Notes under the pieces: generated by a model
Seen by the model: the letters and a program-made list of their open reading frames with translations, nothing else
The model's database searches: none
Told to the model about the DNA's origin: nothing
Shown: in pieces, positions 24,847 through 34,176 of the stretch
Layout of the letters: every line of letters begins with the position of its first letter
Numbering within the stretch: position 1 is the first letter of the stretch
NCBI GenBank assembly: GCA_963169565.1
Contig: CAUJDI010000035.1
Location: 1-64,000, forward strand
DNA length: 64,000 nucleotides
Direction: 5' to 3'
DNA from: Bacillota bacterium
GTDB taxonomy: Bacteria; Bacillota; Clostridia; Christensenellales; Aristaeellaceae
Made by a program: the position numbers and the translations under genes

Positions 24847-27800
24847 ATGATCGACATCCTGGGCGGGCGCGCCGGGCATCTGTGGGCCCCGGTGGCGGCA
24901 AGAATAAGCGAGAGCTATCACGCGGGGCGCGAGTGCGTCCTGCTGGTGCCGGAGCAGTACACCCTGCAGGCCGAGCGCGACGCGCTCACAGCGCTCGGGG
25001 TGCCCGGCTTTTTCCGCCTGCATGTGCTGTCCCCGTCGCGCTTTGCCAATTTCGTCCTTGAGCGCGCCGGCCGGGACAAAAGGGTGGTGATCGATGAGCG
25101 CGGCCGGCTGATGACCATGGCCCGCGCGCTGTGGAGGACAAGGGAAGATCTGCTGTTCTATGCAGGCGCCAGGGAGATGCCGGGGTTCGCGCACAGGCTG
25201 ACGGAGGCGGTGGGGGAACTGAAGGGCGCGGGACTGACGCCGGAAGACCTGCTCCGGCCGCTGGAAGCGCAGCAGGAGGAGAACCCCAGGCTTCAAGATC
25301 TGGCCGTTCTGTACCGTGAATATGAAAGCCTCCTTGCGGGGCGGCTGATGGACCGGGAGGACGGCGAACGTGAACTGCTCAGCCGTTTCGCGGCCTCCGG
25401 CCTGTTTTCAGGCGCGGATTTTTTTGTCTATGGCTTTGATCTCCTGTCCGAACCGCTCATCCGCCTGGTGTCAGCCTGCGCGGCGAAGGCGCGGCGGATG
25501 ACCGTCGCCCTGGTGATGGACAGCGCGGACGCCCCGGACGGGGAAGCGTTTGAGCCGATCCGGGACAGCGCCCTGCGGCTGATTGACAAACTTGCGCAGC
25601 TGGACCTTCCCGCTTCGATCCGTTTTCTTCCGCGGGATGACGCGGACATGCCGCCGGCCCTCTCCCACCTGGAGCGCAGCCTGCTGCGCCTGCGCCCGGA
25701 TCCGTTCCCGGATCGCCCGGAAGGCCTGCAGCTGTTCGCGGCGAAGACGCCTCATGACGAGGTCCGCCGCGCCGCCGCGATGATCAAAACCGAGCTGCTC
25801 TCAGGCACGCCGCCTGAGGACATCGCGGTCCTCATGGCGGACGAGGGGTATGCCCCGCTGATCCCCGGAGTTTTTTCAGACTACCGGATCCCCCACTACC
25901 TCGCGGTGAAGGAACCCATCCTTGGACACGCGCTGGTGCGATGCCTGATGGATGCGCTCAACTGCATCAAGTCCGCAGCCTGGCACCAGGAGGACGCCAT
26001 CAGCTACCTCAAATCCCCTTTCTCGCCCCTGACGGAAGAAGAGGGCTTCCGGCTGGAAAACTGGGCGCTGCGCTGGGGCCTGCACGGCAAACGGTGGACG
26101 CAGCCCGGCAAGAGGGGGGAGGAGCCGGAAAGAAGCGAGATGGAGGCGCTGCGGGAAAAGGCCGTGCGGCCCATCCTGAAGATGCACGGCGCGCTGGTCA
26201 AAGCCAGAACGGCCTCGGACTCCATCCGCGCGGTCATCTCCTTTCTCGAAGACCTGGATGCTCACCGGCGCATCATCGGGCTTGAGAAAACCCTGTCGGA
26301 ACAGGGCCTGCTGGCGGAGTCTGTCCGAACACGCCAGGTATGGGAGACACTGTGCGGCTTTTTTGAGCAGATGAACGAGCTGCTGGGCGATGAGCGCATC
26401 CCCCTGAGCCGCTTCCCCGAATGGCTGCGGGAAGGTCTGAGCATGACGGAGCTGTCCGCCCTGCCGCCTCAGGAGCGCTGCGTGCAGGCAGGCCCTATGG
26501 GCTCGCTGATGACGCGCGGGACGAGAGTCATTTTCCTGCTGGGGCTCAACAGCGCTTCGCTGAACCTGAAGGATGAATCCCTCATCAGCGACGGTGAGCG
26601 GCGAAAACTGGAAACGGCGTTCAAAACGCGCATGAGCCTGCCGCTTGCCGAGCGGGAGGCGATGAAGACCCTGGACCTCTGGAAGGCCGTCAGCGCCGCC
26701 GGGGACAGGCTGTATCTGAGCTACGCCCTCTCCAGCGAGCAGGGCGAAGCCCTGGGGCCGCTTGCCCAGCTCACCCGCATCCAGCGCCTGTTCCCCAAAC
26801 TGATCGAGGAGGGCGGCGCGGTGGAGGGTCTTCGGGATCCTTCTCCCCTGGCGCCCGCGGCCGCGCTGGACGAGGCCGCGATGATGCTGGCCGCGGGGGA
26901 GCTGGAAGGCCCCTGGCAGAAAGCCTGGACCTGGCTGAATGACGCGCCGGAATGGCGGTTTCAGGTGCGGGCAGTGCTCAGCGCGCTTTCCGGAGACGAT
27001 CCGGACAAACGCCTGGACAAGAGGATCAGCGCTGCGCTCTTCAGCATGAGGACGGTGTCGGTGTCCAGGCTGGAGACCTACGCCGGTTGCCCCTTCCGCC
27101 ATTTTGTCCAGTATGGCCTGCGCCCGCAGGAGCGGCTGGAATGGGTCGTCAGGCCGGTCGATTTCGGTTCCTTCTGCCACAGCGCGATGGAGGGCTTTGC
27201 CAGGCGGCTGAAAGAAGAACCCAAATGGCCCGACGTGCCCCGGGAAACCAGCGACCATCTGATGGACGCGGTGCTGAACGAGCTGACCGCGGCCTGGGAC
27301 AATGAACCCTGGGCGGATACCGCGCGGGCCAGGAAGGAAGCCGCGCGTTACCTGGAGATCCTCCGCCGCGCCGCATGGACGGTCACCGAAACCGGCAGCG
27401 TCTCCGCCTTCAGGCCGGCCTTCAGTGAGGTCCGGTTCGGCTTTGAAGCGGGAGCGCCCGGGCTTACCCTGCAGCTGGACAGCGGGGAGACACTGACGCT
27501 GCGCGGCACCATCGACCGGATCGACACCGCCGTCAGCAGCGAAGGCCGCTACCTCCGAGTGATCGACTACAAGACCGGGAACGCTGCCCTCAACGCCTCG
27601 GATTTCGCTTCTGGCGCGCAGCTGCAGCTGCTGCTGTATCTGAAGGCCGCGCAGGGTCTCTTCGGGGGGCATCTGGCCGCAGGCGCGTTTTATCAGCCGC
27701 TGGCCGACCCGACCGTGCGCGCAGAGAACGAACAGGAAGCAGAAAAGGAAGCCAGGAAACGCCTCCGTCTCAACGGATTGCTGCTGCTTGATCCCGGCGT

Positions 27801-28143
27801 GATCCGCATGATGGATTCAGGCGATCCGCCCGTGAGCCTGCCGGCTTACCTGCTCAAAAACGGCGAACCAAGAGCCAATGACCACCTGGTGAGCCGGGAG
27901 GGAATGAACAGGCTGATGAAGATGGCGGAAGGGAAGGCGAAGAACCTCGCCGAGGGGATCTATTCCGGCGCCATCCCGCGCTCGCCCCTCGTGCGCGCCT
28001 CCGGCCGGGCCGAATGCGCCTTCTGCGAGTACAGGGGCGTCTGCCGCCAGGACCGCCTGAGCCGGGAAAAGCTGGTCAGGCGCTTCCCCAAAACGGGCTT
28101 TTCCGTCCTGACAGCGCAGGAGGGAGCGTCAGGAGCCGAGTGA
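24847..28143 (+). CDS. addB: ATP-dependent helicase/nuclease subunit B (AddB)
   Basis: The 1098-residue protein is an AddB homologue, the recombination-repair partner of AddA. The nuclease domain shows GTIDRIDTA and VIDYKTG. The four Fe-S cysteines are visible, one in YAGCPFRHF and three in CAFCEYRGVC. At the N-terminus the expected GRAGSGKT-like Walker A is replaced by GGRAGHLWAP, so ATP binding by this subunit is doubtful. The ATG at 24847 follows AAAGGAGG by 6 nt. Unusually, addA is not the next gene. Confidence 0.9.
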   Translation: MIDILGGRAGHLWAPVAARISESYHAGRECVLLVPEQYTLQAERDALTALGVPGFFRLHVLSPSRFANFVLERAGRDKRVVIDERGRLMTMARALWRTREDLLFYAGAREMPGFAHRLTEAVGELKGAGLTPEDLLRPLEAQQEENPRLQDLAVLYREYESLLAGRLMDREDGERELLSRFAASGLFSGADFFVYGFDLLSEPLIRLVSACAAKARRMTVALVMDSADAPDGEAFEPIRDSALRLIDKLAQLDLPASIRFLPRDDADMPPALSHLERSLLRLRPDPFPDRPEGLQLFAAKTPHDEVRRAAAMIKTELLSGTPPEDIAVLMADEGYAPLIPGVFSDYRIPHYLAVKEPILGHALVRCLMDALNCIKSAAWHQEDAISYLKSPFSPLTEEEGFRLENWALRWGLHGKRWTQPGKRGEEPERSEMEALREKAVRPILKMHGALVKARTASDSIRAVISFLEDLDAHRRIIGLEKTLSEQGLLAESVRTRQVWETLCGFFEQMNELLGDERIPLSRFPEWLREGLSMTELSALPPQERCVQAGPMGSLMTRGTRVIFLLGLNSASLNLKDESLISDGERRKLETAFKTRMSLPLAEREAMKTLDLWKAVSAAGDRLYLSYALSSEQGEALGPLAQLTRIQRLFPKLIEEGGAVEGLRDPSPLAPAAALDEAAMMLAAGELEGPWQKAWTWLNDAPEWRFQVRAVLSALSGDDPDKRLDKRISAALFSMRTVSVSRLETYAGCPFRHFVQYGLRPQERLEWVVRPVDFGSFCHSAMEGFARRLKEEPKWPDVPRETSDHLMDAVLNELTAAWDNEPWADTARARKEAARYLEILRRAAWTVTETGSVSAFRPAFSEVRFGFEAGAPGLTLQLDSGETLTLRGTIDRIDTAVSSEGRYLRVIDYKTGNAALNASDFASGAQLQLLLYLKAAQGLFGGHLAAGAFYQPLADPTVRAENEQEAEKEARKRLRLNGLLLLDPGVIRMMDSGDPPVSLPAYLLKNGEPRANDHLVSREGMNRLMKMAEGKAKNLAEGIYSGAIPRSPLVRASGRAECAFCEYRGVCRQDRLSREKLVRRFPKTGFSVLTAQEGASGAE

Positions 28144-28213
28144 ACGCCATGCTGGATAACGGCCGTCGGTTTGTGGTATACTTCATGCAGATCATATAAA
28201 GGGGGGATGTCCC

Positions 28214-28624
28214 GTGATACAAGTCATCCACGGCAAGAAAGGTTCCGGTAAAACAAAACGGATCATCGATATGGCCAATGACGCGATCAAGAACCAGAAG
28301 GGCGATGTCGTCTTCGTGGACGACGACAACCGTTACATGTTCGACCTGAGGCATGAGATCCGCTTCGTCAACGCAGGCGAGTATGCCATCTCCGGCCCGG
28401 AGATGTTCTACGGTTTCCTGTGCGGGATGATGGCCCAGAACTTTGACGTCACGGTCGTCTTCATCGACGCCTTCCTGAAGCTCGTCAACGTCAGGCCAGA
28501 TGAGACCGAGTGGTTTTTCCGGAACCTGGAGGGCCTGGGTGAAAAGCGCAACATCACCTTCGTCCTGTCCGTCAGCTGCGACGACGCCGACGCGCCGGAC
28601 TATATCCGCAAGTATTTCATCTGA
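28214..28624 (+). CDS. Small P-loop ATPase of unknown role
   Basis: A 136-residue single-domain protein with Walker A GKKGSGKTK near residue 7 and a Walker B-like VTVVFIDAF near 80-90. The start is GTG, preceded by GGGGGG. Proteins of this type are conserved in Firmicutes without an assigned role. It lies between addB and rubrerythrin, 18 nt before the latter, and may be co-transcribed with it. Confidence 0.7.
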   Translation: MIQVIHGKKGSGKTKRIIDMANDAIKNQKGDVVFVDDDNRYMFDLRHEIRFVNAGEYAISGPEMFYGFLCGMMAQNFDVTVVFIDAFLKLVNVRPDETEWFFRNLEGLGEKRNITFVLSVSCDDADAPDYIRKYFI

Positions 28625-28642
28625 CCGGAGGACGGGCAGCGA

Positions 28643-29197
28643 ATGAAGAAATGGATCTGCAAGGTCTGCGGATTTATCTTTGAGGGGGAAGAGCCCCCGG
28701 AGATCTGTCCGGTCTGCAAAGCCGGGAAGGAATTCTTTGAGCCTCTCTCCTCCGGCCGTTCCTGGGCCGATACGCATACCCCCGGTCTCGCCCGCGGGAC
28801 AGACATCAGAGCGGTCAAGGCCCTGAAGGAGCGTTTTCTCAATGACTGCCAGGAAGTCGGCCTCTACATGGCCATGGGCCGCGCTGCCGACCGGGAAGGA
28901 TACCCCGAAGCGGCGAGCGCCTTTGTCCGCATCGCGATGGAGGAAGCGGACCACGCCGGCCGGCTGGCCGAACTGCTGGGCGAGCATTTCTCCCCCGATA
29001 CCCGCAGCAACCTCAGCCTCAGGACGGACGCCGAAACCAGGGAATGCCAGGACAAGAAAGCGCTGGCTGAGCTGGCGCGCGAGCTGGGTTATGACGCGAT
29101 GCACGACGCGCTGCATGAAATGGCCAAGGATGAGGCAAGGCACGGCATGGCGCTGGACGGTCTGAAAAGGCGTCTGTTCCCGGAAGAGAAAGCATAG
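28643..29197 (+). CDS. Rubrerythrin-type protein with N-terminal rubredoxin-like domain
   Basis: The 184-residue protein begins with a rubredoxin-like iron site (CKVCG at 6-10 and CPVC near 26-29). A ferritin-like four-helix domain follows with ExxH motifs in MEEADHAGRL and KDEARHGM. The rubredoxin domain placed first matches reverse rubrerythrins, NADH-linked peroxidases in anaerobes that detoxify hydrogen peroxide in the cytoplasm. GGAGGACGGGCAGCGA precedes the ATG. Confidence 0.88.
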   Translation: MKKWICKVCGFIFEGEEPPEICPVCKAGKEFFEPLSSGRSWADTHTPGLARGTDIRAVKALKERFLNDCQEVGLYMAMGRAADREGYPEAASAFVRIAMEEADHAGRLAELLGEHFSPDTRSNLSLRTDAETRECQDKKALAELARELGYDAMHDALHEMAKDEARHGMALDGLKRRLFPEEKA

Positions 29198-29211
29198 GAG
29201 AACAGGAACAT

Positions 29212-29243
29212 AACAAAAAAGAAGGCCGGAAGGTCTTCTTTTC
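29212..29243. terminator. Bidirectional terminator
   Basis: A 9-bp stem (29219-29227 with 29232-29240) has a GGAA loop. It is followed by T's on the plus strand and by TTTTTTGTTA on the minus strand. It separates the convergent rubrerythrin and Gx-transporter genes. Confidence 0.75.
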
Positions 29244-29261
29244 CATATGGCTGACGGCCGG

Positions 29262-29825
29262 TTAAGGCCTGACCAACGGTTTTTCCTCCGTGCCGCCGGT
29301 CATGCCGGAAACAAACCCGAACCGCTTCCTTCTTTCATAGGGCAGCAGGTGCCTGAGACGGACCACGATCGTGCCCGTGATCCCGCCCATGACCGCGCCG
29401 ACAATGACCAGCAGCGCGATATAGGTATACAGCACAGGATAGCGGTGAACAAGGATCGCCACCAGCAACTGGCCGACGTTGTGCAGCACGCCTCCGATGA
29501 TGCCAGCGCCGATGGGGCTTACGTCCCTGAACACGAAGATCATCAGCACCATGCCGATCATGCTCAGGATGCCGCCGGCCAGGCTCAGGCTGAGCGTGAT
29601 GAAGTTGAGCCCCGCGAACAGGACGGCGGACAGGAAGACCTTGGACAGCATCAGGGCAAAGGAAACAGGCACCCCGAACCAGTACAGGCAAAGCAGAAGC
29701 ACGCAGTTGCTCAGGCCCAGCTTGATGCCGTAGCCCAGCCCCAGCGAGAGGATCTTCTCGATGTAGCCCAGGATCAGCATGATAGCCACAAACAGGCCGG
29801 AAAGGGCGAGACTCTTCGTGCTCAT
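29262..29825 (-). CDS. Gx transporter / heptaprenyl diphosphate synthase component I family membrane protein
   Basis: A 187-residue protein with five or six membrane segments of the Hpre_diP_synt_I / Gx transporter family (GYGIKLGLSNCVLLLCLYWFG near residues 32-52). The ATG at 29825 overlaps the upstream stop in TGATG, which indicates translational coupling with the NusG_II gene. Despite the old family name, an S-component-like transport role is more likely. The substrate is unknown. Confidence 0.75.
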   Translation of the reverse strand: MSTKSLALSGLFVAIMLILGYIEKILSLGLGYGIKLGLSNCVLLLCLYWFGVPVSFALMLSKVFLSAVLFAGLNFITLSLSLAGGILSMIGMVLMIFVFRDVSPIGAGIIGGVLHNVGQLLVAILVHRYPVLYTYIALLVIVGAVMGGITGTIVVRLRHLLPYERRKRFGFVSGMTGGTEEKPLVRP

Positions 29826-30292
29826 CACGGATTTCCCTGCGTGAGGCGCACCGCGTCTTCCCTGGTGATCAGCTCCAGGCTCAGCTCATGGGGCAGGCAG
29901 GTGATCCAGGACTGGAATACACGGGTGGCAATGTTGTCAAGCGTCATCATGCCCTGGCGGATGCAGTCGTGGTTCGGGCAGTTGGCGCTGTGCATGACCA
30001 CACTGTTTTTGTCGATGCGGATCACGTTTTCCCATCCCTTGTCCTGGCGGATGACAATCTCCCCGGGGCCGTTGAGCGGCACCAGGTCATAATACGCCCT
30101 GCCCTGCTTGATGCGCAGATAGCTTTCGGCGTCTCTCAGGGCAGCCCCGCTGCCCAGGCTGTCCGCGTTGCTGAGCGTCAGCGTCGGCAAACCCGCCTCA
30201 GGAGACGCAGGTCTGAACAGACTGTCGGCCAGCAGCAGCAGCAATGCCACTGCCAGTACAGCCAAGATGACCCAGACATCCCTTCGCTTCAA
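29825..30292 (-). CDS. NusG domain II protein, membrane-anchored
   Basis: The 155-residue protein has an N-terminal anchor (WVILAVLAVALLLLLADSLF) and an extracellular NusG_II-type beta domain with the Cys pair in CPNHDCIRQG. Such proteins often sit beside Gx transporters and FMN-binding proteins in Clostridia. Its role is unknown; the paired Cys suggest redox or cofactor handling at the surface. A TTTACA-17-TATCAT promoter lies just upstream. Confidence 0.75.
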   Translation of the reverse strand: MKRRDVWVILAVLAVALLLLLADSLFRPASPEAGLPTLTLSNADSLGSGAALRDAESYLRIKQGRAYYDLVPLNGPGEIVIRQDKGWENVIRIDKNSVVMHSANCPNHDCIRQGMMTLDNIATRVFQSWITCLPHELSLELITREDAVRLTQGNP

Positions 30293-30318
30293 TCTCCTGC
30301 CTCCCCCATTCTTTGCGC

Positions 30319-30347
30319 ATGATAGCGATTCGAGGCCTTTTTGTAAA
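30319..30347 (-). promoter_or_regulatory. Promoter of the NusG_II / Gx operon
   Basis: On the minus strand, TTTACA (30342-30347), a 17-nt spacer and TATCAT (30319-30324). Confidence 0.5.
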
Positions 30348-30373
30348 GCGCGGAGGGCGGAATGAGAATCTGA

Positions 30374-30403
30374 TTGAAAAGTCGGGACTTTATATCGTAT
30401 AAT
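30374..30403 (+). promoter_or_regulatory. Promoter of glmM
   Basis: TTGAAA (30374-30379), an 18-nt spacer and TATAAT (30398-30403), 20 nt before the glmM start. AAAGGAG follows. Confidence 0.65.
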
Positions 30404-30423
30404 GCGGTGAAAGGAGTGTTGAT

Positions 30424-31776
30424 ATGGGCAAATATTTCGGGACAGACGGTTTCCGCGGCGAGGCGGGCGTTGAACTGACCGCCGACCACGCGATGCGCAT
30501 CGGACGTTTCCTTGGGCATTACTTCGGCAAGGAGAGGAAAGCCAGAATCGTCATCGGCAAGGATACCCGCCTGTCCAGCTACATGCTGGAGGACGCACTG
30601 TCCGCGGGCATCACGGCTTCAGGCGCGGACGCCTACCTGCTGCACGTCACCACCACCCCGAGCGTCTCCTTCATAACCCGCAGCGAACGCTTCGACTGCG
30701 GCGTGATGATCTCCGCCAGCCACAATGTCTACTATGACAACGGCATCAAGCTGTTGAACCAGCAGGGGGAGAAGATGGACGAGGTCATCATCACCCAGCT
30801 GGAGCATTACCTGGACGGCGATCCCGGCGCCATCCCCTTCGCCCGGCGCGAGCGCGTCGGCAAGACGGTGGACTATTACGGCGGCCGCAACCAGTATGTA
30901 GGGTATCTGATCTCCCTCTCCCGCTTTTCCTACAAGGGGTTCAAGATCGGCCTGGACTGCGCCAACGGCAGCACCTGGCAGATCGCCAAGTCCGTGTTCG
31001 ACGCGCTGGGCGCGCAGACCTACGTCATCAACAATACCCCCAACGGCCTGAACATCAACCAGGGCTGCGGCAGCACGCACATTGAGGGGCTGCAGAAGCT
31101 GGTGCGAGAGAACAGGCTTGACGCGGGCTTTGCCTTTGACGGCGATGCCGACCGCTGTCTGGCGGTTGACGAGAAGGGCAACACCATCAACGGCGACCAC
31201 ATCCTCTATATCTACGGGCGCTTCATGAAGGAGCGCGGGAACCTCACCGACAACACCATCGTCACCACGGTCATGTCCAATTTCGGGCTGTACAGGGCCC
31301 TGGACGAAATGGGCATCCAGTACAAGCAGACCGCCGTGGGAGACCGATATGTATATGAGTGCATGCGCGACAACGGCCACCTGCTAGGCGGCGAGCAATC
31401 GGGCCACATCATCTTCGGCAAGTACGCCAATACCGGGGACGGCCTGCTGACCGCCATCAAGGTGATGCAGGCCATGCTGGCCAGCGAGGTTCCGCTGTCC
31501 AAGCTCGCCGAGCCCATGCAGATGTACCCCCAGGTGCTCAGGAACGTCCGGGTCACCGACAAGGATGGAACGCTCAAGCATCCCGACGTCCTCAAGGCTG
31601 TCAAGGCGGCCGAGGAGAAACTGGGAAAGGAGGGCCGCGTCCTACTGCGCAAGAGCGGAACGGAGCCCGTGCTCCGCGTGATGGCCGAATCCCTCACCCA
31701 GGAACTGTGTGAAAAGTGCGTCCAGGGCATCATCCAGGCCATGAAGGACAACAACCTGGTCCTTGAGGAGAATTAG
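30424..31776 (+). CDS. glmM: Phosphoglucosamine mutase
   Basis: The 450-residue alpha-phosphohexomutase interconverts glucosamine-6-phosphate and glucosamine-1-phosphate for cell-wall synthesis. It starts with KYFGTDGFRG. The phosphoserine loop MISASHN places the active Ser at about residue 99, followed by Val where Pro is usual. The metal loop is DGDADRC and the C-terminal phosphate-binding loop RKSGTEPVLRV. It is followed one base later by the acyltransferase-like gene. Confidence 0.93.
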   Translation: MGKYFGTDGFRGEAGVELTADHAMRIGRFLGHYFGKERKARIVIGKDTRLSSYMLEDALSAGITASGADAYLLHVTTTPSVSFITRSERFDCGVMISASHNVYYDNGIKLLNQQGEKMDEVIITQLEHYLDGDPGAIPFARRERVGKTVDYYGGRNQYVGYLISLSRFSYKGFKIGLDCANGSTWQIAKSVFDALGAQTYVINNTPNGLNINQGCGSTHIEGLQKLVRENRLDAGFAFDGDADRCLAVDEKGNTINGDHILYIYGRFMKERGNLTDNTIVTTVMSNFGLYRALDEMGIQYKQTAVGDRYVYECMRDNGHLLGGEQSGHIIFGKYANTGDGLLTAIKVMQAMLASEVPLSKLAEPMQMYPQVLRNVRVTDKDGTLKHPDVLKAVKAAEEKLGKEGRVLLRKSGTEPVLRVMAESLTQELCEKCVQGIIQAMKDNNLVLEEN

Positions 31777-31777
31777 G

Positions 31778-32437
31778 ATGCTGAAGATCATCGATTTGTT
31801 CGATCTCTTCCACAGCGCGGCCGGGGAATGGCTCAAGGGGTTCACATGGCCCTGGGAAGCGCTGGAAGGGATCACGGACACGATCCTGCGCCTGGGCGCA
31901 GGCCTTGACCCACAGGAGTATGACCATCCCAGGGAAGACGTCTGGATCGCCAGATCCGCCAAGGTCTTCCCCTCCGCTTACATCGGCGGGCCCTGCATCA
32001 TCGGCCCTGAAACAGAGGTCCGTCACTGCGCCTTCATCAGGGGGTCCGCGCTGGTCGGCGCGGGGTGCGTCGTCGGGAACTCCACGGAGCTGAAGAACGT
32101 CATCCTCTTTGACAAGGTGCAGGTGCCCCATTACAACTATGTGGGCGATTCCATCCTGGGCTACAAGGCACACATGGGCGCCGGCTCCATCACCTCCAAC
32201 GTCAAGAGCGACAAACTGCCTGTCGTCATCCGCTGCGGGGAAGAAAGGATGGCCACCCAGCGCAAAAAGGTCGGCGCGATGATCGGCGACGAGGCTGAGA
32301 TCGGCTGCAACGCTGTCATGAATCCCGGCACTGTCATCGGCCGCCAGGCGATCGTGTACCCCACCTCCTGCGTGCGCGGAACGGTGCCGGAAAAGCACAT
32401 CTTTACGGCGGAAGGAGTCCTCAAGCCGCGCGCCTGA
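31778..32437 (+). CDS. Left-handed beta-helix acyltransferase-like protein (GlmU C-terminal type)
   Basis: The 219-residue protein consists of hexapeptide-type repeats (VFPSAYIGGPCIIGPETEV) ending with AHMGAGSITSNVK and NPGTVIGRQAIVYP, as in the acetyltransferase half of GlmU. No nucleotidyltransferase domain is present. The ATG follows GAGGAGAATTAG, one base after the glmM stop, so it is coupled to it. Acetylation of glucosamine-1-phosphate or of another sugar phosphate is a reasonable inference. Confidence 0.75.
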   Translation: MLKIIDLFDLFHSAAGEWLKGFTWPWEALEGITDTILRLGAGLDPQEYDHPREDVWIARSAKVFPSAYIGGPCIIGPETEVRHCAFIRGSALVGAGCVVGNSTELKNVILFDKVQVPHYNYVGDSILGYKAHMGAGSITSNVKSDKLPVVIRCGEERMATQRKKVGAMIGDEAEIGCNAVMNPGTVIGRQAIVYPTSCVRGTVPEKHIFTAEGVLKPRA

Positions 32438-32445
32438 CCATTCCC

Positions 32446-32474
32446 TTGCCCTTTCCCGAAAGCGAAGGTATAAT
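32446..32474 (+). promoter_or_regulatory. Promoter of the parvulin-type lipoprotein gene
   Basis: TTGCCC (32446-32451), 17 nt and TATAAT (32469-32474), 50 nt before the start. Confidence 0.6.
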
Positions 32475-32524
32475 CACAGGGCGCGCATGCCGCGCCTTTA
32501 TGAATCCCGATTGGAGAATGCTGA

Positions 32525-34012
32525 ATGAGACTTTCCCAGACAAAGCACAAAGCCATGCTCACCGCGCTGCTGCTGGCCGGGGTACTGCTGCTGGGCGGCT
32601 GCAGCCTGGTGGTCAAGGATCCGGAGGTGGACGCCCGGCAGATCATCCTTGAGGTCAACGGCGAAACCGTTGACAAGGCGCGCTTTACGCAGATCTACAA
32701 CAACGCCTACAACAACGCCTACCAGGAGCAGCTGATGTACCAGCAGTACGGCCTGATCCAGGGCATCAACCTGGACCCGGACCAGATCCTGCTGGACACG
32801 CTGGACGCCACCGCAAAGGACCTCCTGCTGCACCAGAAAGCCCATGACTTGGGCCTTGACGGGCTGACGGAGGAGGAGACCGCCGCGATCCAGGAAAAGG
32901 CGCAGGCGGATTATGATAACATCCTCGTGCAGGTGAAGGACGCCTTCTTCGCGCAGAGCACCCTGACGGGGGAAGAACTTGACGCGGCGCTCAAGGCCAA
33001 GGCGGAGGAGCTTGGTTTCTCCATGGAAGTGTTCGTCCAGAGCGGGAAAGAGCAGGACCTGCACGACAAGCTCTTCGCCCGCTTCGCAGAGGGCCTGACC
33101 ATAACCGAGGAAGAACTCCAGGCGGAGTATGACGCCAGGGTCAGCGAGGCCAAAACGAAGTATGAACAAACCCCATCCGCCTACGGCACCGATCTCACAG
33201 GGGGCCAGCCGGTTTACTACGCCCCGGCCGGCTACCGCTACGTCAAGCAGATCCTGGTCAAGCTGACCTCTGATGACGACAGCGACATCAAGGCGTTGAA
33301 GGCGGAGCTTGCGCCGCTTGGGACGGCGCTGACGGAGGCACAGGCGGACGCGGATGAGTTCAAAGCGCTGCTTCAGTCCGAAAGCCTGAGTGAAGCGGAT
33401 CAGAAATACCTGAAGGAGCAGCAGGCCGGGCTGAGCGGCGATGAGGCTGTCAGGCTGGGCAAGCTGCTGGCTCTTGAATCCCTTGAGGCCGCTGAAGCGG
33501 AAGAACTGAAAGCGTTACAGGCAAAGGTCCCGGTCTATCAAGCGCTGGCGGAAGCCCAGGCAGCTTATGACGCGAAGAACGATGAGCTGAAAGCGAAGAA
33601 GGAAGCCGCGCTTGCCGCCATCCAGCCCAAGGCGGAGGAGATCCACGCGCTGGCGACGGCCGAAGGCGCTAACTTCGACGACCTGATCAAGGAATACAAC
33701 GAGGATACCGGGATGCCTGAAACAGGCTATCCCGTCAGCGAAGCCAGCACGAACTTCGTGACTGAGTTCACCCAGCCCGCCATGAAGCTTTCGTCCGTCG
33801 GCGAGGTCAGCCAGCCCAGCGCAAGCGACTACGGATACCACATCATGCTCTACGCCGCGGACATCCCCGAAGGGCCCGTCACGCTTGAGTCAGTCAGCGA
33901 AACCATCCGGGCGGAACTGCTGAAATCCAAACAGGAAGAAGCCTACAACGCTGGCGTTGAGGAGTGGATCGCCGCCGCCGTTATCAGGAAATATCCGGAA
34001 CGGATGGACTGA
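32525..34012 (+). CDS. Surface lipoprotein with parvulin-type peptidyl-prolyl isomerase domain
   Basis: A 495-residue PrsA/SurA-like foldase. The lipobox LLGGC (Cys near residue 26) makes it membrane-anchored outside. A SurA_N-like helical region (about 40-215) precedes the isomerase domain, which begins YRYVKQILVKL near 237. About 120 Glu/Ala/Lys-rich residues with coiled-coil character (roughly 250-370) split this domain. It resumes at EEIHALATAEGANFDDLIKEY and ends with DYGYHIMLY. A strong terminator follows. Confidence 0.82.
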   Translation: MRLSQTKHKAMLTALLLAGVLLLGGCSLVVKDPEVDARQIILEVNGETVDKARFTQIYNNAYNNAYQEQLMYQQYGLIQGINLDPDQILLDTLDATAKDLLLHQKAHDLGLDGLTEEETAAIQEKAQADYDNILVQVKDAFFAQSTLTGEELDAALKAKAEELGFSMEVFVQSGKEQDLHDKLFARFAEGLTITEEELQAEYDARVSEAKTKYEQTPSAYGTDLTGGQPVYYAPAGYRYVKQILVKLTSDDDSDIKALKAELAPLGTALTEAQADADEFKALLQSESLSEADQKYLKEQQAGLSGDEAVRLGKLLALESLEAAEAEELKALQAKVPVYQALAEAQAAYDAKNDELKAKKEAALAAIQPKAEEIHALATAEGANFDDLIKEYNEDTGMPETGYPVSEASTNFVTEFTQPAMKLSSVGEVSQPSASDYGYHIMLYAADIPEGPVTLESVSETIRAELLKSKQEEAYNAGVEEWIAAAVIRKYPERMD

Positions 34013-34031
34013 TCCGCCGTCCAGGTTCAAT

Positions 34032-34062
34032 CACGAAGGCCCGCGCGATGCGGGCCTTCGTG
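34032..34062 (+). terminator. Hairpin after the parvulin gene
   Basis: A perfect 13-bp stem (34032-34044 with 34050-34062) and 5-nt loop. The T-run is weak, but the stem is strong and lies 20 nt after the stop. Confidence 0.65.
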
Positions 34063-34176
34063 CCTGTATAATACTGTCCTTGATGAAGTTTCAGAGGGCA
34101 CAGCACTCTGACTGAAAACGTTTCATTCGGCTTTGCCGGGCGGGCGGGGAGGTTTGCGCCAGCAATTCATTCCTTG

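Noticed and set aside
28214..28624. Pilus-retraction ATPase (PilT) label for the small P-loop protein
   Set aside because: Only a Walker A and a weak Walker B are present in 136 residues. The PilT-specific His and Asp boxes are absent and no pilus genes are close.
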